From a virus: a stretch of 28,000 bases of DNA. The notes beneath the pieces are model-generated. The model was not told where the DNA came from. It saw only the letters and a program-made list of their open reading frames with translations, and searched no databases. The position numbers were made by a program, and so were the translations under genes. Positions within the stretch are counted from its first letter, which is position 1. The number at the start of each line of letters is the position of its first letter. The stretch covers positions 1-28,000 of the IMG/VR virus record IMGVR_UViG_3300025623_000022; one strand, written 5' to 3'. Below are positions 21,733 through 27,574 of the stretch, one piece after another.

Positions 21733-23576
21733 TGGCTGAATCACCTACATACACATTGGCGCAAATCATAGCGTTAGCCAAGGGTACTACCAACTGGTAC
21801 AACTATGCCAAGTCAACCGCTCAGCATGGCAAGAACGCACAGGACGATATATCAACCTTGCAGTCAGCCGCTTTCAGTGGCGCAACGCCGGGTTGGAATG
21901 CGGCAATAGACACACGCTGGTATGTCGTCGATAGCAGTTCTTCAACAACAACCTACACCGGCACAACCAGTCCAACGGCGACGGGTTCGGATTCTTTGTT
22001 TACTGGTTACTTCATCGTGTTTAAGGCGGCAACGACTAATACTGGCACAAGCACGCTAAACGTCGGTTCTGCGGATGGCGCAGTCAATATAAAGAAGATG
22101 TCAAGCGGTGCAAAAGCGGCACTGACGGCAGGTGATCTGGACAGTGATAATTTTGCAGAACTGATTTTTGATGGCACTGATTGGATTTTACTCAACCCGC
22201 CTGCCGCCGCACCCGACACCACAAGTCTAGAAGATGACATCGCCATCTTAGGTTTCAAGGTAGCCGCTAACGGATCACTCGCTAAATACAATCTAGTCGA
22301 TCAAACCATTGATGACTTTCAGGATACCTCTGGTGTTAATGCTGGTGGATCGACTAATGAAAGTAGAAACGCTAGTAATTATTATTCGGGCGCGGTTGCT
22401 GGAACTGTCACTGGTGGAACGATTACTACTCATGGTGTTTATACAGTCCACACATTTACTGCTAATGGAAATTTCATTACTGATGTAGCAGGAACTGCCG
22501 ATGTATTGCTGGTCGGTGGAGGTGGCTCAGGTGGGGGTGGTCACGCTAATAATGGGTCAGGTGGTGGCGGCGGCGCTGGGGGTGCAAGAGAGTTAGCATC
22601 TCAATCTGTTTCTGCGGCTACCCATGCCATAGTTATTGGTGCTGGCGCTACTGGAGCGCAATATGGTGCAAACGGTAATGTTTCTTCAATAGTTTTAGGT
22701 TCAACTTTAAGCGCCTCTGGAGGAGGTGGTGGGGGATACGGAACAGACGACACCTCAGACACAAGAGATGGCATAGCAGGAGCAAGCGGTGGTGGCGGCG
22801 GCATTGGAGTGACTGCCAAGGTCGGAGGGTCAGGAAACTCTGGAGGATACACCCCCGTAGAAGGTTATGCTGGTGGTAATGCGTCAGGCGCTTACAATGG
22901 CGGCGCAGGGGGTGGCGGAGGTGCAGGAGCCGTTGGAGGAGCGGCATCAGCCAGTGCCGGGGGTAATGGCGGTAATGGGATTCAGAATGCTTATCGCACA
23001 GGTTCTAATGTCTACTACGGCGGTGGTGGAGGTGGCTCAGGATACACGACACAAACTTCTGGTTCTGGAGGACAAGGTGGCGGAGGTGGCGCTGGTACGG
23101 CTGGAAGTAATACAGGAAACGCTGGAACGGTCAACACTGGCGGTGGGGGCGGTGGAGCGCATGGTGGTAATTCATCACATTGGTCTGGTGGTAGTGGTGG
23201 CTCCGGTATCGCAGTTGTTAGATATAACACAAGTACGGGATTTGTTACATATAGCGATATGACCCTAGTATCCACAACGACAACCGCGCAAGCAGCCCCA
23301 ACCAAGGGCGACATCGTATTCACTTATACGAACGGCGCTGGAACAACCACGCTAGGAACTGATGTAACGGCAGAGTACAGCGCAGACGGTGGATCGACAT
23401 GGACATCCATGACGCTTGGATCAGAAGGAACAACAGGCGGTCATAACATTGCAACAGCACATGACGTAGCACTTACGTCAACGTCAGGAACATCTATGGC
23501 CTACAGAATTAAAACGCTAAACCAATCGGCAAGCAAAACAACTAGGATACAAGCAGTATCTTTGGGGTGGTCATAA
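21732..23576 (+). CDS. Receptor-binding tail fibre with glycine-rich domain
   Basis: 614 residues. Residues 1-200 attach to the tail (TLAQIIALAKGTTNWYNYAK) and include a strand-rich module ending ELIFDGTDWILLNPP. From about 255 to 498 the protein is dominated by GGGG, GGSGGG and GGAGGGGGAG runs after VADVLLV-type strand ADVLLVGGGGSGG, the layout of polyglycine-II sandwich adhesins such as those on T-even-like fibre tips. The last 110 residues form a further beta domain (VFTYTNGAGTTTLGTDVTAE). It should decide host range. The repetitive DNA may allow rapid change. Confidence 0.82.
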   Translation: MAESPTYTLAQIIALAKGTTNWYNYAKSTAQHGKNAQDDISTLQSAAFSGATPGWNAAIDTRWYVVDSSSSTTTYTGTTSPTATGSDSLFTGYFIVFKAATTNTGTSTLNVGSADGAVNIKKMSSGAKAALTAGDLDSDNFAELIFDGTDWILLNPPAAAPDTTSLEDDIAILGFKVAANGSLAKYNLVDQTIDDFQDTSGVNAGGSTNESRNASNYYSGAVAGTVTGGTITTHGVYTVHTFTANGNFITDVAGTADVLLVGGGGSGGGGHANNGSGGGGGAGGARELASQSVSAATHAIVIGAGATGAQYGANGNVSSIVLGSTLSASGGGGGGYGTDDTSDTRDGIAGASGGGGGIGVTAKVGGSGNSGGYTPVEGYAGGNASGAYNGGAGGGGGAGAVGGAASASAGGNGGNGIQNAYRTGSNVYYGGGGGGSGYTTQTSGSGGQGGGGGAGTAGSNTGNAGTVNTGGGGGGAHGGNSSHWSGGSGGSGIAVVRYNTSTGFVTYSDMTLVSTTTTAQAAPTKGDIVFTYTNGAGTTTLGTDVTAEYSADGGSTWTSMTLGSEGTTGGHNIATAHDVALTSTSGTSMAYRIKTLNQSASKTTRIQAVSLGWS

Positions 23577-23677
23577 TGAGTTATGTAGGAAATCAACCGC
23601 CCGATGAGGAACGCATGGCATCAGTAACAAGGCTTGAAGGATTGCGCCAGGCTGTAAAGACTAAGTACCCGAAATGA
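23576..23677 (+). CDS. Small protein, 33 residues, coupled to fibre gene
   Basis: Starts in a TAATG overlap with the fibre stop and ends in an ATGA overlap with the next gene, so it is tightly coupled on both sides. The product begins MSYVGNQPPDEERMASVTRL and ends in a short basic helix (RQAVKTKYPK). No family recognised. The double coupling and absence of any alternative gene in this stretch are the reasons to list it. Confidence 0.6.
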   Translation: MSYVGNQPPDEERMASVTRLEGLRQAVKTKYPK

Positions 23678-24042
23678 AAGCACTAGCCCTCACCCTGGCA
23701 CTGATCGCCGCGCCTGTGTTTGCGGCAGACCCAAGCGAGCCGCCCGAAGGGATGTATCAGCAACCCGTGCGGTTACTCCTAAATTGTTTTGATTCGTTTG
23801 CTAAAGTCGTTGAGGTGCTTGCAGAACATTGGCAAGAAGTTCCAGTCCTGATGTCGCATATGTCAAAGACCAGCACCATCATCCTCTTCACCAACCGCGA
23901 GCGCACTACTTCCACCGTCGTGGTTTCCAAAGCATACAAAGACACCGAAGAGGCTTGCATATTGTGGTCGGGCGAATCTCACGACAATCCCGGTATGTCA
24001 TTTTCCTTGAATCCGAATCCCGTGTTCCCGGTTGAAACCTAA
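23674..24042 (+). CDS. Exported protein with signal peptide
   Basis: 122 residues. The first 18 (MKALALTLALIAAPVFAA) are a textbook signal peptide, cut after AFA-like VFA. The mature part has two cysteines and an alpha/beta pattern (LLLNCFDSFAKVVEVLAEHW, STVVVSKAYKDTEEACILWS). It is the first gene after the fibre, where lysis genes are often found, but it has no lysozyme, amidase or peptidase motif. A periplasmic envelope or lysis helper is possible. Confidence 0.72.
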   Translation: MKALALTLALIAAPVFAADPSEPPEGMYQQPVRLLLNCFDSFAKVVEVLAEHWQEVPVLMSHMSKTSTIILFTNRERTTSTVVVSKAYKDTEEACILWSGESHDNPGMSFSLNPNPVFPVET

Positions 24043-24043
24043 T

Positions 24044-24274
24044 ATGGAAACCAGCGTACTGCTCGACTTTGCTTTTGGAGCGATCACGCTAACCGTTGCG
24101 TTTATTGTTAAACGTATCTTTGTTTTGATGGATCGACTGCAAACCGAAGATAAGGCTCTGCACGAAAGAATAACAAAAGTGCAAACCGGTTATGTGTCGA
24201 AGGCAGATTTCGAACTCGCCGTGGATCGCATCATTTCTTGCATAAACAGGCTTGAATCCAAGATGGACAAATGA
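24044..24274 (+). CDS. Membrane protein with N-terminal helix and coiled coil, holin-like
   Basis: 76 residues from the ATG at 24044; a TTG at 24032 would add four residues and overlap the previous gene. A single hydrophobic helix (LLDFAFGAITLTVAFIV) near the N-terminus is followed by a charged coiled coil (RLQTEDKALHERITKVQTGY; RIISCINRLESKMDK). Small proteins with this shape in lysis regions are often holin or spanin parts. With one membrane segment it would be a class III-type holin or inner-membrane spanin at best; unproven. Confidence 0.62.
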   Translation: METSVLLDFAFGAITLTVAFIVKRIFVLMDRLQTEDKALHERITKVQTGYVSKADFELAVDRIISCINRLESKMDK

Positions 24275-24306
24275 ATGAGAGCATCAGAACCCACAACAGC
24301 CTTTAA
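24271..24306 (+). other. Possible 11-codon linking ORF
   Basis: Between two membrane-protein genes an 11-residue frame (MNESIRTHNSL) begins in an ATGA overlap with the preceding stop and ends in TAATG overlapping an ATG of the next frame. It could couple translation across the gap. It is too short to judge by composition and may be chance. Confidence 0.25.
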
Positions 24307-24326
24307 TGAGTCGTGAAGGTAACGCA

Positions 24327-24536
24327 ATGAAAGTATTTGACCCACATCACATCGACAAAGGCTGGAAGGCATACGCCGACCATTGGCTGAAAGCGATGCG
24401 CTTGGCTGTGATCCTTGCCGGTACTGCGTTCATCGCAATGGTTCATGCTTTCGTGCCGGTATTTCTGGTGGACACTGTCAGCCTAGTTGTGAACAGAATC
24501 TACCGTGAGTTATGGCCCGACTCTGGTTCGTCTTAA
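24327..24536 (+). CDS. DUF6356-like small membrane protein
   Basis: 69 residues from the ATG at 24327, chosen for GAAGG seven bases upstream; an ATG at 24306 would add seven residues. The pattern HHIDKGWKAYADHWLKAMRL, a hydrophobic helix (AVILAGTAFIAMVHAFVPVF) and a final amphipathic helix (VNRIYRELWP) resembles the DUF6356 family of short membrane proteins. Such proteins occur in phages and bacteria without known function. In this cassette it is a candidate holin. It overlaps the next gene by 25 bases. Confidence 0.65.
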   Translation: MKVFDPHHIDKGWKAYADHWLKAMRLAVILAGTAFIAMVHAFVPVFLVDTVSLVVNRIYRELWPDSGSS

Positions 24537-24847
24537 TCCCTCTACCTCTGCTGAGTGGATGCGCGGCTTTAAAAACGTCTGCCGTTTCTGGAATCGGTGC
24601 GGGAGTTGGAGCGGTTGTTGGTGGGCCGCTAGGTGCGGCGGGAGGCGCAGCACTTGGCGCAGGCGCAACGTCCTTGATGACCACCGGCGTAAGCGGTGGT
24701 CAGTGTGATACGCCTGTAACTGGATTCTGGCCGCTCATGGGCCAGGTTCTCGAAACCGGAGGTCTGCTGTTGGGAGCGGTGATCTTGGTGCCGCTCATCA
24801 TGGGTTATCTAATACCAAACGGATTTGAAAGAAAACGGAAAGCATAA
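24512..24847 (+). CDS. Lipoprotein with glycine zipper and C-terminal membrane helix
   Basis: 111 residues. The signal MARLWFVLIPLPLLSGC ends in lipobox LSGC. Next comes a glycine zipper (IGAGVGAVVGGPLGAAGGAA) and near the end a second hydrophobic helix (GGLLLGAVILVPLIMGYL) with a basic tail (ERKRKA). An acylated N-terminus combined with a transmembrane helix resembles unimolecular spanins, which bridge inner and outer membranes, but the periplasmic linker here is short and glycine-rich. It is the last gene before the strong terminator. Confidence 0.68.
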   Translation: MARLWFVLIPLPLLSGCAALKTSAVSGIGAGVGAVVGGPLGAAGGAALGAGATSLMTTGVSGGQCDTPVTGFWPLMGQVLETGGLLLGAVILVPLIMGYLIPNGFERKRKA

Positions 24848-24924
24848 AAGCCTCGGCGCGTTCTATCCCATCTCTCCTGTTCGCGGCCTAGCACCACCGC
24901 GTTGGCGCGCCGGGGCTTCTTTTT
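24848..24924 (+). terminator. Strong intrinsic terminator with long structured loop
   Basis: AAGCCTCGGCGCG (24848-24860) pairs with CGCGCCGGGGCTT (24906-24918) over 13 pairs with one G-T, followed by CTTTTT. The 45-base loop contains a second stem, CGCGG (24882-24886) with CCGCG (24897-24901), and an unpaired CU-rich segment ATCTCTCCTGTT. That segment is complementary to the extended ribosome sites AACAGGAGAGA used by this phage. It ends the late operon. Confidence 0.75.
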
Positions 24925-24925
24925 A

Positions 24926-25153
24926 ATGACAACCCTCTCAATTATCAAATGGCGTGACACGATCCAAGACCCATCCTGGTCGGGGCATGAGGAGTTGGAG
25001 TGCCCGGTGATTGAAACAGTGGGTTGGGAAGTGTTTAGAGATGAGGACACTGTGAAGTTGGGGGGTACGCGGGATTCTGAAGGGAATGTTAGCGGGATAA
25101 TTGCGATACCAATGGGGTGCGTTCTTTCATGCCAAACGATACAGGGCTTTTAG
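24926..25153 (+). CDS. Hypothetical protein directly after the terminator
   Basis: 75 residues from the ATG at 24926 (MTTLSIIKWRDTIQDPSW), with a beta-rich body (ECPVIETVGWEVFRDEDTVK) and ending near GIIAIPMGCVLSC. The pattern is shared by small conserved phage proteins of unknown function, by my recollection. Its ATG begins two bases after the terminator T-run, leaving no standard ribosome site outside the hairpin. Expression therefore needs readthrough, and translation might use GGGG within the stem. It overlaps the next gene by 25 bases. Confidence 0.62.
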   Translation: MTTLSIIKWRDTIQDPSWSGHEELECPVIETVGWEVFRDEDTVKLGGTRDSEGNVSGIIAIPMGCVLSCQTIQGF

Positions 25154-26313
25154 ACTACTGCGAAACGGATACGCAACGCCGCGCAATTGAGGCGTTGATT
25201 GCAAGCGGCGGCAATAGGGTTGATGCGGCTGCTGTACTTGGAACAACCGAACGGAGTATGTATCAGATTCTTGCGCGCATACGCAAACGTGCGGCGCGCC
25301 AGGGATATTCACCAGACCACGGCATGACTCACACCGCTGCGCCAGGGTTCGCCGTCAAGGGTGTGTCAACGCTCTACAACGCGGATGGGGAACAGACAGC
25401 ACAGTGGGTCAAAACAAGCGCAGATCAGCAACGCCAGGAGGATTTGCGCGAGGCGATTGTAGATGCCTTTGCTGATTGGAAAGGCAAGGGCAGGGTGGCT
25501 GCTGCGCCCAAGCACGCAGACGAGGATTTGATGACGGTGTACCCGATGGGCGACCCGCACCTGGGGGCTTACTCATGGGCAGAGGAAACCGGCGACGACT
25601 TTGATTTGAAGATTGGCGAGGCAAACTTGTGCGAAGCGGTCAAGCGTCTGGTGGCCTGTTCGCCTAAAAGCAAAACCGGCCTAATCCTAAACCTGGGCGA
25701 CTTTTTCCACAGCGACACAAGCGACAACAAGACTTTACGCAGCGGTCATGCGCTTGATGTGGATACCCGGTGGGCCAAGGTCTTGCGGGTTGGGGTGAGG
25801 GCAATGATGCAGTGCATCGAGTCAGCGTGCCGCAAGCATGAAACGGTAATCGTAAAGAATCTGATCGGCAACCACGATGACCACACCTCGCAGATGCTTT
25901 CGATAGCCCTGGCATTATTTTATGAGGGCAATGACCGCGTGATTGTGGACGAGTCACCGTGCAAGTTCTGGTTTCACCGCTTTGGGAACGTGCTGCTTGG
26001 CGCGACACATGGCGATACTTGCAAGCCCCAGACGTTGCCGGGGATCATGGCGCACGATAGGGCAGAGGATTGGGGCGCAACACATCATAGGTATTGGTAC
26101 ACCGGGCACATTCACAATCAAAACGTGATGGAGTTCCCCGGCGTGGTTTGGGAATCATTTAGAACATTAGCAGGCAAAGACGCATGGACAGCAAGCAAAG
26201 GTTACAGGTCGGGGCGGGATATGTATGCAATCGTTCATGCAAAAGACTTTGGAGAAATAGAGAGGCATCGTGTGGATATAGCGATGTTGAAAAATGGAAA
26301 TCCATCATCCTGA
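25129..26313 (+). CDS. HTH-metallophosphoesterase fusion protein
   Basis: 394 residues from the ATG at 25129. Residues 1-60 contain a helix-turn-helix (GNRVDAAAVLGTTERSMYQI) and a basic helix. From about 135 it is a calcineurin-like metallophosphoesterase with the complete metal-ligand set: GDPHLG (141-146), GDFFHSD (about 190), GNHD (247-250), HGD (about 294) and GHIH (326-329). The family cuts phosphodiester or phosphomonoester bonds, and the N-terminal DNA-binding part suggests a nucleic-acid substrate. This type is seen in other phages. It lies outside the lysis and replication blocks; role unknown. Confidence 0.84.
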   Translation: MPNDTGLLDYCETDTQRRAIEALIASGGNRVDAAAVLGTTERSMYQILARIRKRAARQGYSPDHGMTHTAAPGFAVKGVSTLYNADGEQTAQWVKTSADQQRQEDLREAIVDAFADWKGKGRVAAAPKHADEDLMTVYPMGDPHLGAYSWAEETGDDFDLKIGEANLCEAVKRLVACSPKSKTGLILNLGDFFHSDTSDNKTLRSGHALDVDTRWAKVLRVGVRAMMQCIESACRKHETVIVKNLIGNHDDHTSQMLSIALALFYEGNDRVIVDESPCKFWFHRFGNVLLGATHGDTCKPQTLPGIMAHDRAEDWGATHHRYWYTGHIHNQNVMEFPGVVWESFRTLAGKDAWTASKGYRSGRDMYAIVHAKDFGEIERHRVDIAMLKNGNPSS

Positions 26314-26539
26314 TCACCTTGAACCCAACCCACTAAAACGCGAGAAGTTCTGCCCGGTGAAGATTGTGGTTCAGACTAAAATAGTGCGCGCACCCGAAGT
26401 GCGCCAAGAGATCATCAAATCCAAGACCAAGACCGAAGCCCTTGCCGCGCTGTTACGTTGGGCCGCACAACACGGCATCAATTCGGATACGCAACCAGGC
26501 GACGAGTGGTGGACGAAGCGCGATAAGTTGGGGGTCTAG
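26294..26539 (+). CDS. Hypothetical protein, 81 residues
   Basis: Overlaps the end of the metallophosphoesterase gene by 20 bases, and its stop falls in a CTAG shared with the stop of the convergent HTH gene. The N-terminus is His/Pro-rich (MEIHHPDHLEPNPL); the middle is basic (KIVVQTKIVRAPEVRQEIIK) and the end acidic and Trp-containing (QPGDEWWTKRDKLG). No family recognised. Coupling to the phosphoesterase suggests a partner. Confidence 0.6.
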   Translation: MEIHHPDHLEPNPLKREKFCPVKIVVQTKIVRAPEVRQEIIKSKTKTEALAALLRWAAQHGINSDTQPGDEWWTKRDKLGV

Positions 26540-26727
26540 TCGCGCTCTAATTTAATCTCTAGCAGTTCAAGCATCGCCTTGGGCATTGTGTTCTGTGAAA
26601 CATTGCCATCGGCTTGCCGCCATTTCTCAACGGTAGATCGGCTCGTATGCAAAAGGTCGGCGATCTGCTGAGAAGTTAAATCGTGCCGCTTGATCAGCGC
26701 GAGTAGTTCTTTATTTGTTTTTGGCAT
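26536..26727 (-). CDS. Small helix-turn-helix regulator, 63 residues
   Basis: A compact XRE-like domain: LLALIKRHDLTSQQIADLLH then TSRSTVEKWRQ, covering a helix-turn-helix in residues 14-38, followed by a helical end (MPKAMLELLEIKLERD). It is the last gene of the short leftward operon that starts near 27245. It may regulate its own promoter, where an 18-bp palindrome lies between the -10 and -35 elements. Its start overlaps the previous gene by 17 bases. Confidence 0.76.
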   Translation of the reverse strand: MPKTNKELLALIKRHDLTSQQIADLLHTSRSTVEKWRQADGNVSQNTMPKAMLELLEIKLERD

Positions 26728-26923
26728 TGATGCGCTCTTGATCTTCTCGTAGCAGTTTTGATATTTGCTTTTGAAAACTGTCGATGGCGTTGTGACAAAC
26801 TCTTACACTTGCGTGATCGTTTTCAAGTTCGCGGTTTTCAATATGAAGAATAGAACCTTCATCCATCATGGTAAAAATCTCCGTCGCTTGACGGAGTGTG
26901 AATTCCAGTTTTACTTTTGCCAT
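26711..26923 (-). CDS. Hypothetical helical protein, 70 residues
   Basis: MAKVKLEFTLRQATEIFTMM, then a charged helical body ending SKLLREDQERINAKNK. The start has AACAGGAGA six bases upstream, with a GC-rich UUCG-loop hairpin just before that. No family recognised. It lies between an unknown gene and the small HTH regulator in a leftward operon. Confidence 0.66.
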   Translation of the reverse strand: MAKVKLEFTLRQATEIFTMMDEGSILHIENRELENDHASVRVCHNAIDSFQKQISKLLREDQERINAKNK

Positions 26924-26938
26924 TTCTTTCTCCTGTTG

Positions 26939-26958
26939 GCCGCCCCCGAAGGGGCGGC
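26939..26958 (-). promoter_or_regulatory. 8-bp GC hairpin with UUCG tetraloop
   Basis: On the minus strand GCCGCCCC-TTCG-GGGGCGGC forms a perfect stem closed by the very stable UUCG tetraloop. It lies between the stop at 26967 and the ribosome site of the gene starting at 26923. There is no T-run, so it is more likely an mRNA stabiliser or processing barrier than a terminator. Confidence 0.55.
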
Positions 26959-26966
26959 GGTTTCGA

Positions 26967-27203
26967 CTATTGTTTATTTGGTTTCACAAAGAAAAGGTCA
27001 GCGGCCTTGAGGCGCGCCTTGTAGCGTTCTTTGGTTTTCCATAACCCTGCCATCGCTCCTTCTAGTTCGATGATCTCTTCAATCAGTTCCTTCTTACTCG
27101 CGCTCTTTAGATCATCCATTTCAAGCCTCCCCCACATTTGTGGATTCTGTCTTTCGTACATATTGATGTGATCGACTAATGCCTTATGGTCTTTGCTGTT
27201 CAT
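26967..27203 (-). CDS. Hypothetical helical protein, first gene of short leftward operon
   Basis: 78 residues, mostly helical and charged (SASKKELIEEIIELEGAMAG, KTKERYKARLKAADLFFVKP), unrecognised. ACAGGAGAG precedes the ATG at good distance. The operon is next to attP, so in a lysogen it would sit at the prophage end opposite the integrase. Genes at this position are often expressed from the prophage, but that is only inferred. Confidence 0.66.
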   Translation of the reverse strand: MNSKDHKALVDHINMYERQNPQMWGRLEMDDLKSASKKELIEEIIELEGAMAGLWKTKERYKARLKAADLFFVKPNKQ

Positions 27204-27236
27204 TTTCTACTCTCCTGTGTGTTGTTGTTTTCCGTT

Positions 27237-27277
27237 CCATTGGTGGTAACTTTACTAGCATATAGTGCTATATGCAA
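27237..27277 (-). promoter_or_regulatory. Leftward promoter with 18-bp palindromic operator
   Basis: On the minus strand TTGCAT (27277-27272) and TAAAGT (27254-27249) are 17 bases apart. Between them lies a perfect palindrome, GCATATAG-TG-CTATATGC (27258-27275). At the expected RNA start is TTACCACCAATGG (minus strand), close to the distal repressor operator at 4816. The palindrome is a good candidate site for the small HTH regulator of this operon. Confidence 0.5.
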
Positions 27278-27311
27278 CCCCTAAAAAAGAGGGCAGAAAA
27301 GCCCCTAAAAA
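27278..27311. repeat. Direct repeat CCCCTAAAAA, two copies
   Basis: Copies at 27278-27287 and 27302-27311 start 24 bases apart, on the integrase-distal side of attP. They could be sites for an excisionase or second integrase contact. Short and A-rich, so chance remains possible. Confidence 0.4.
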
Positions 27312-27322
27312 CGGCAAAAGTT

Positions 27323-27349
27323 GGCTAAACTTTAGGAAAGTTTTAGCGA
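27323..27349. repeat. Left arm-type integrase sites (degenerate)
   Basis: GGCTAAACT (27323-27331) and, inverted, TTTTAGCGA (27341-27349) resemble the TGCTAAAGT repeats on the other side of the core. Arm-type sites on both sides of a tRNA-derived core are expected of an attP used by a tyrosine integrase. Confidence 0.45.
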
Positions 27350-27353
27350 GGGA

Positions 27354-27383
27354 TTGCCAGTTGTTCGGATTCGTTTTTACAAT
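27354..27383 (+). promoter_or_regulatory. Probable integrase promoter, upstream of the attP core
   Basis: TTGCCA (27354-27359) and TACAAT (27378-27383) are 18 bases apart. Transcription would begin near 27390, run through the tRNA-like core and reach the integrase ATG at 27575. Integration at the core would separate this promoter from the gene. Confidence 0.5.
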
Positions 27384-27405
27384 CAAACACTTGCGCGCCC
27401 CCAAA

Positions 27406-27457
27406 CATCTGACTTTTAATCAGGTGGTCGCAGGTTCGAACCCTGCACGGCCCACCA
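27406..27457 (+). other. attP core: 3' fragment of tRNA-Lys(UUU)
   Basis: The last 52 bases of a tRNA-Lys gene are present: anticodon stem TCTGA/TCAGG around loop CTTTTAA (anticodon TTT), variable loop, T arm GCAGGTTCGAACCCTGC, acceptor 3' strand and encoded CCA. The 5' half (acceptor 5' strand and D arm) is absent, so it is not a working tRNA. This is the typical att core of tRNA-integrating phages; crossing over would rebuild the host tRNA. It lies 117 bases before the integrase ATG. Confidence 0.88.
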
Positions 27458-27476
27458 ATAAAGCCAATAAAAACAG

Positions 27477-27493
27477 GCACTTATAAAAAGTGC
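27477..27493 (+). promoter_or_regulatory. Small hairpin between attP and the integrase gene
   Basis: GCACTT (27477-27482) pairs with AAGTGC (27488-27493) around ATAAA. A run of six T begins 10 bases later (27504), too far for a standard terminator. It could weaken transcription entering from the tRNA side. Confidence 0.3.
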
Positions 27494-27512
27494 TAGGGCA
27501 TCGTTTTTTCCC

Positions 27513-27554
27513 ACTTTAGCGGTTTGCTAAAGTTTTGCTAAAGAATGCTAAAGT
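27513..27554. repeat. Right arm-type integrase sites, four TGCTAAAGT-like copies
   Basis: Inverted copy ACTTTAGCG at 27513-27521, then direct copies TGCTAAAGT (27525-27533), TGCTAAAGA (27536-27544) and TGCTAAAGT (27546-27554). The direct copies start 11 and 10 bases apart, one helical turn, so bound proteins would line up on one DNA face. They end 10 bases before the integrase ribosome site, so binding could also repress integrase. Confidence 0.65.
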
Positions 27555-27574
27555 GTGCCTCTACAGGAGGGAGC

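Noticed and set aside
22500-23210. CRISPR array or tandem repeat locus
   Set aside because: The repetition is degenerate glycine codons within an open frame, without constant repeat and spacer lengths.
22601-23323. Proline-rich minus-strand and valine-rich plus-strand frames in the fibre gene
   Set aside because: By-products of the GGN-rich repeat coding for the glycine-rich fibre domain.
26536-27203. Toxin-antitoxin or named defence system
   Set aside because: One small HTH protein and two unknown helical proteins are present, but no toxin or effector motif could be identified.
27406-27457. A functional tRNA-Lys gene
   Set aside because: Only the anticodon arm, T arm and 3' acceptor strand are present; the 5' acceptor strand and D arm are missing upstream, so it is an attachment-site fragment.
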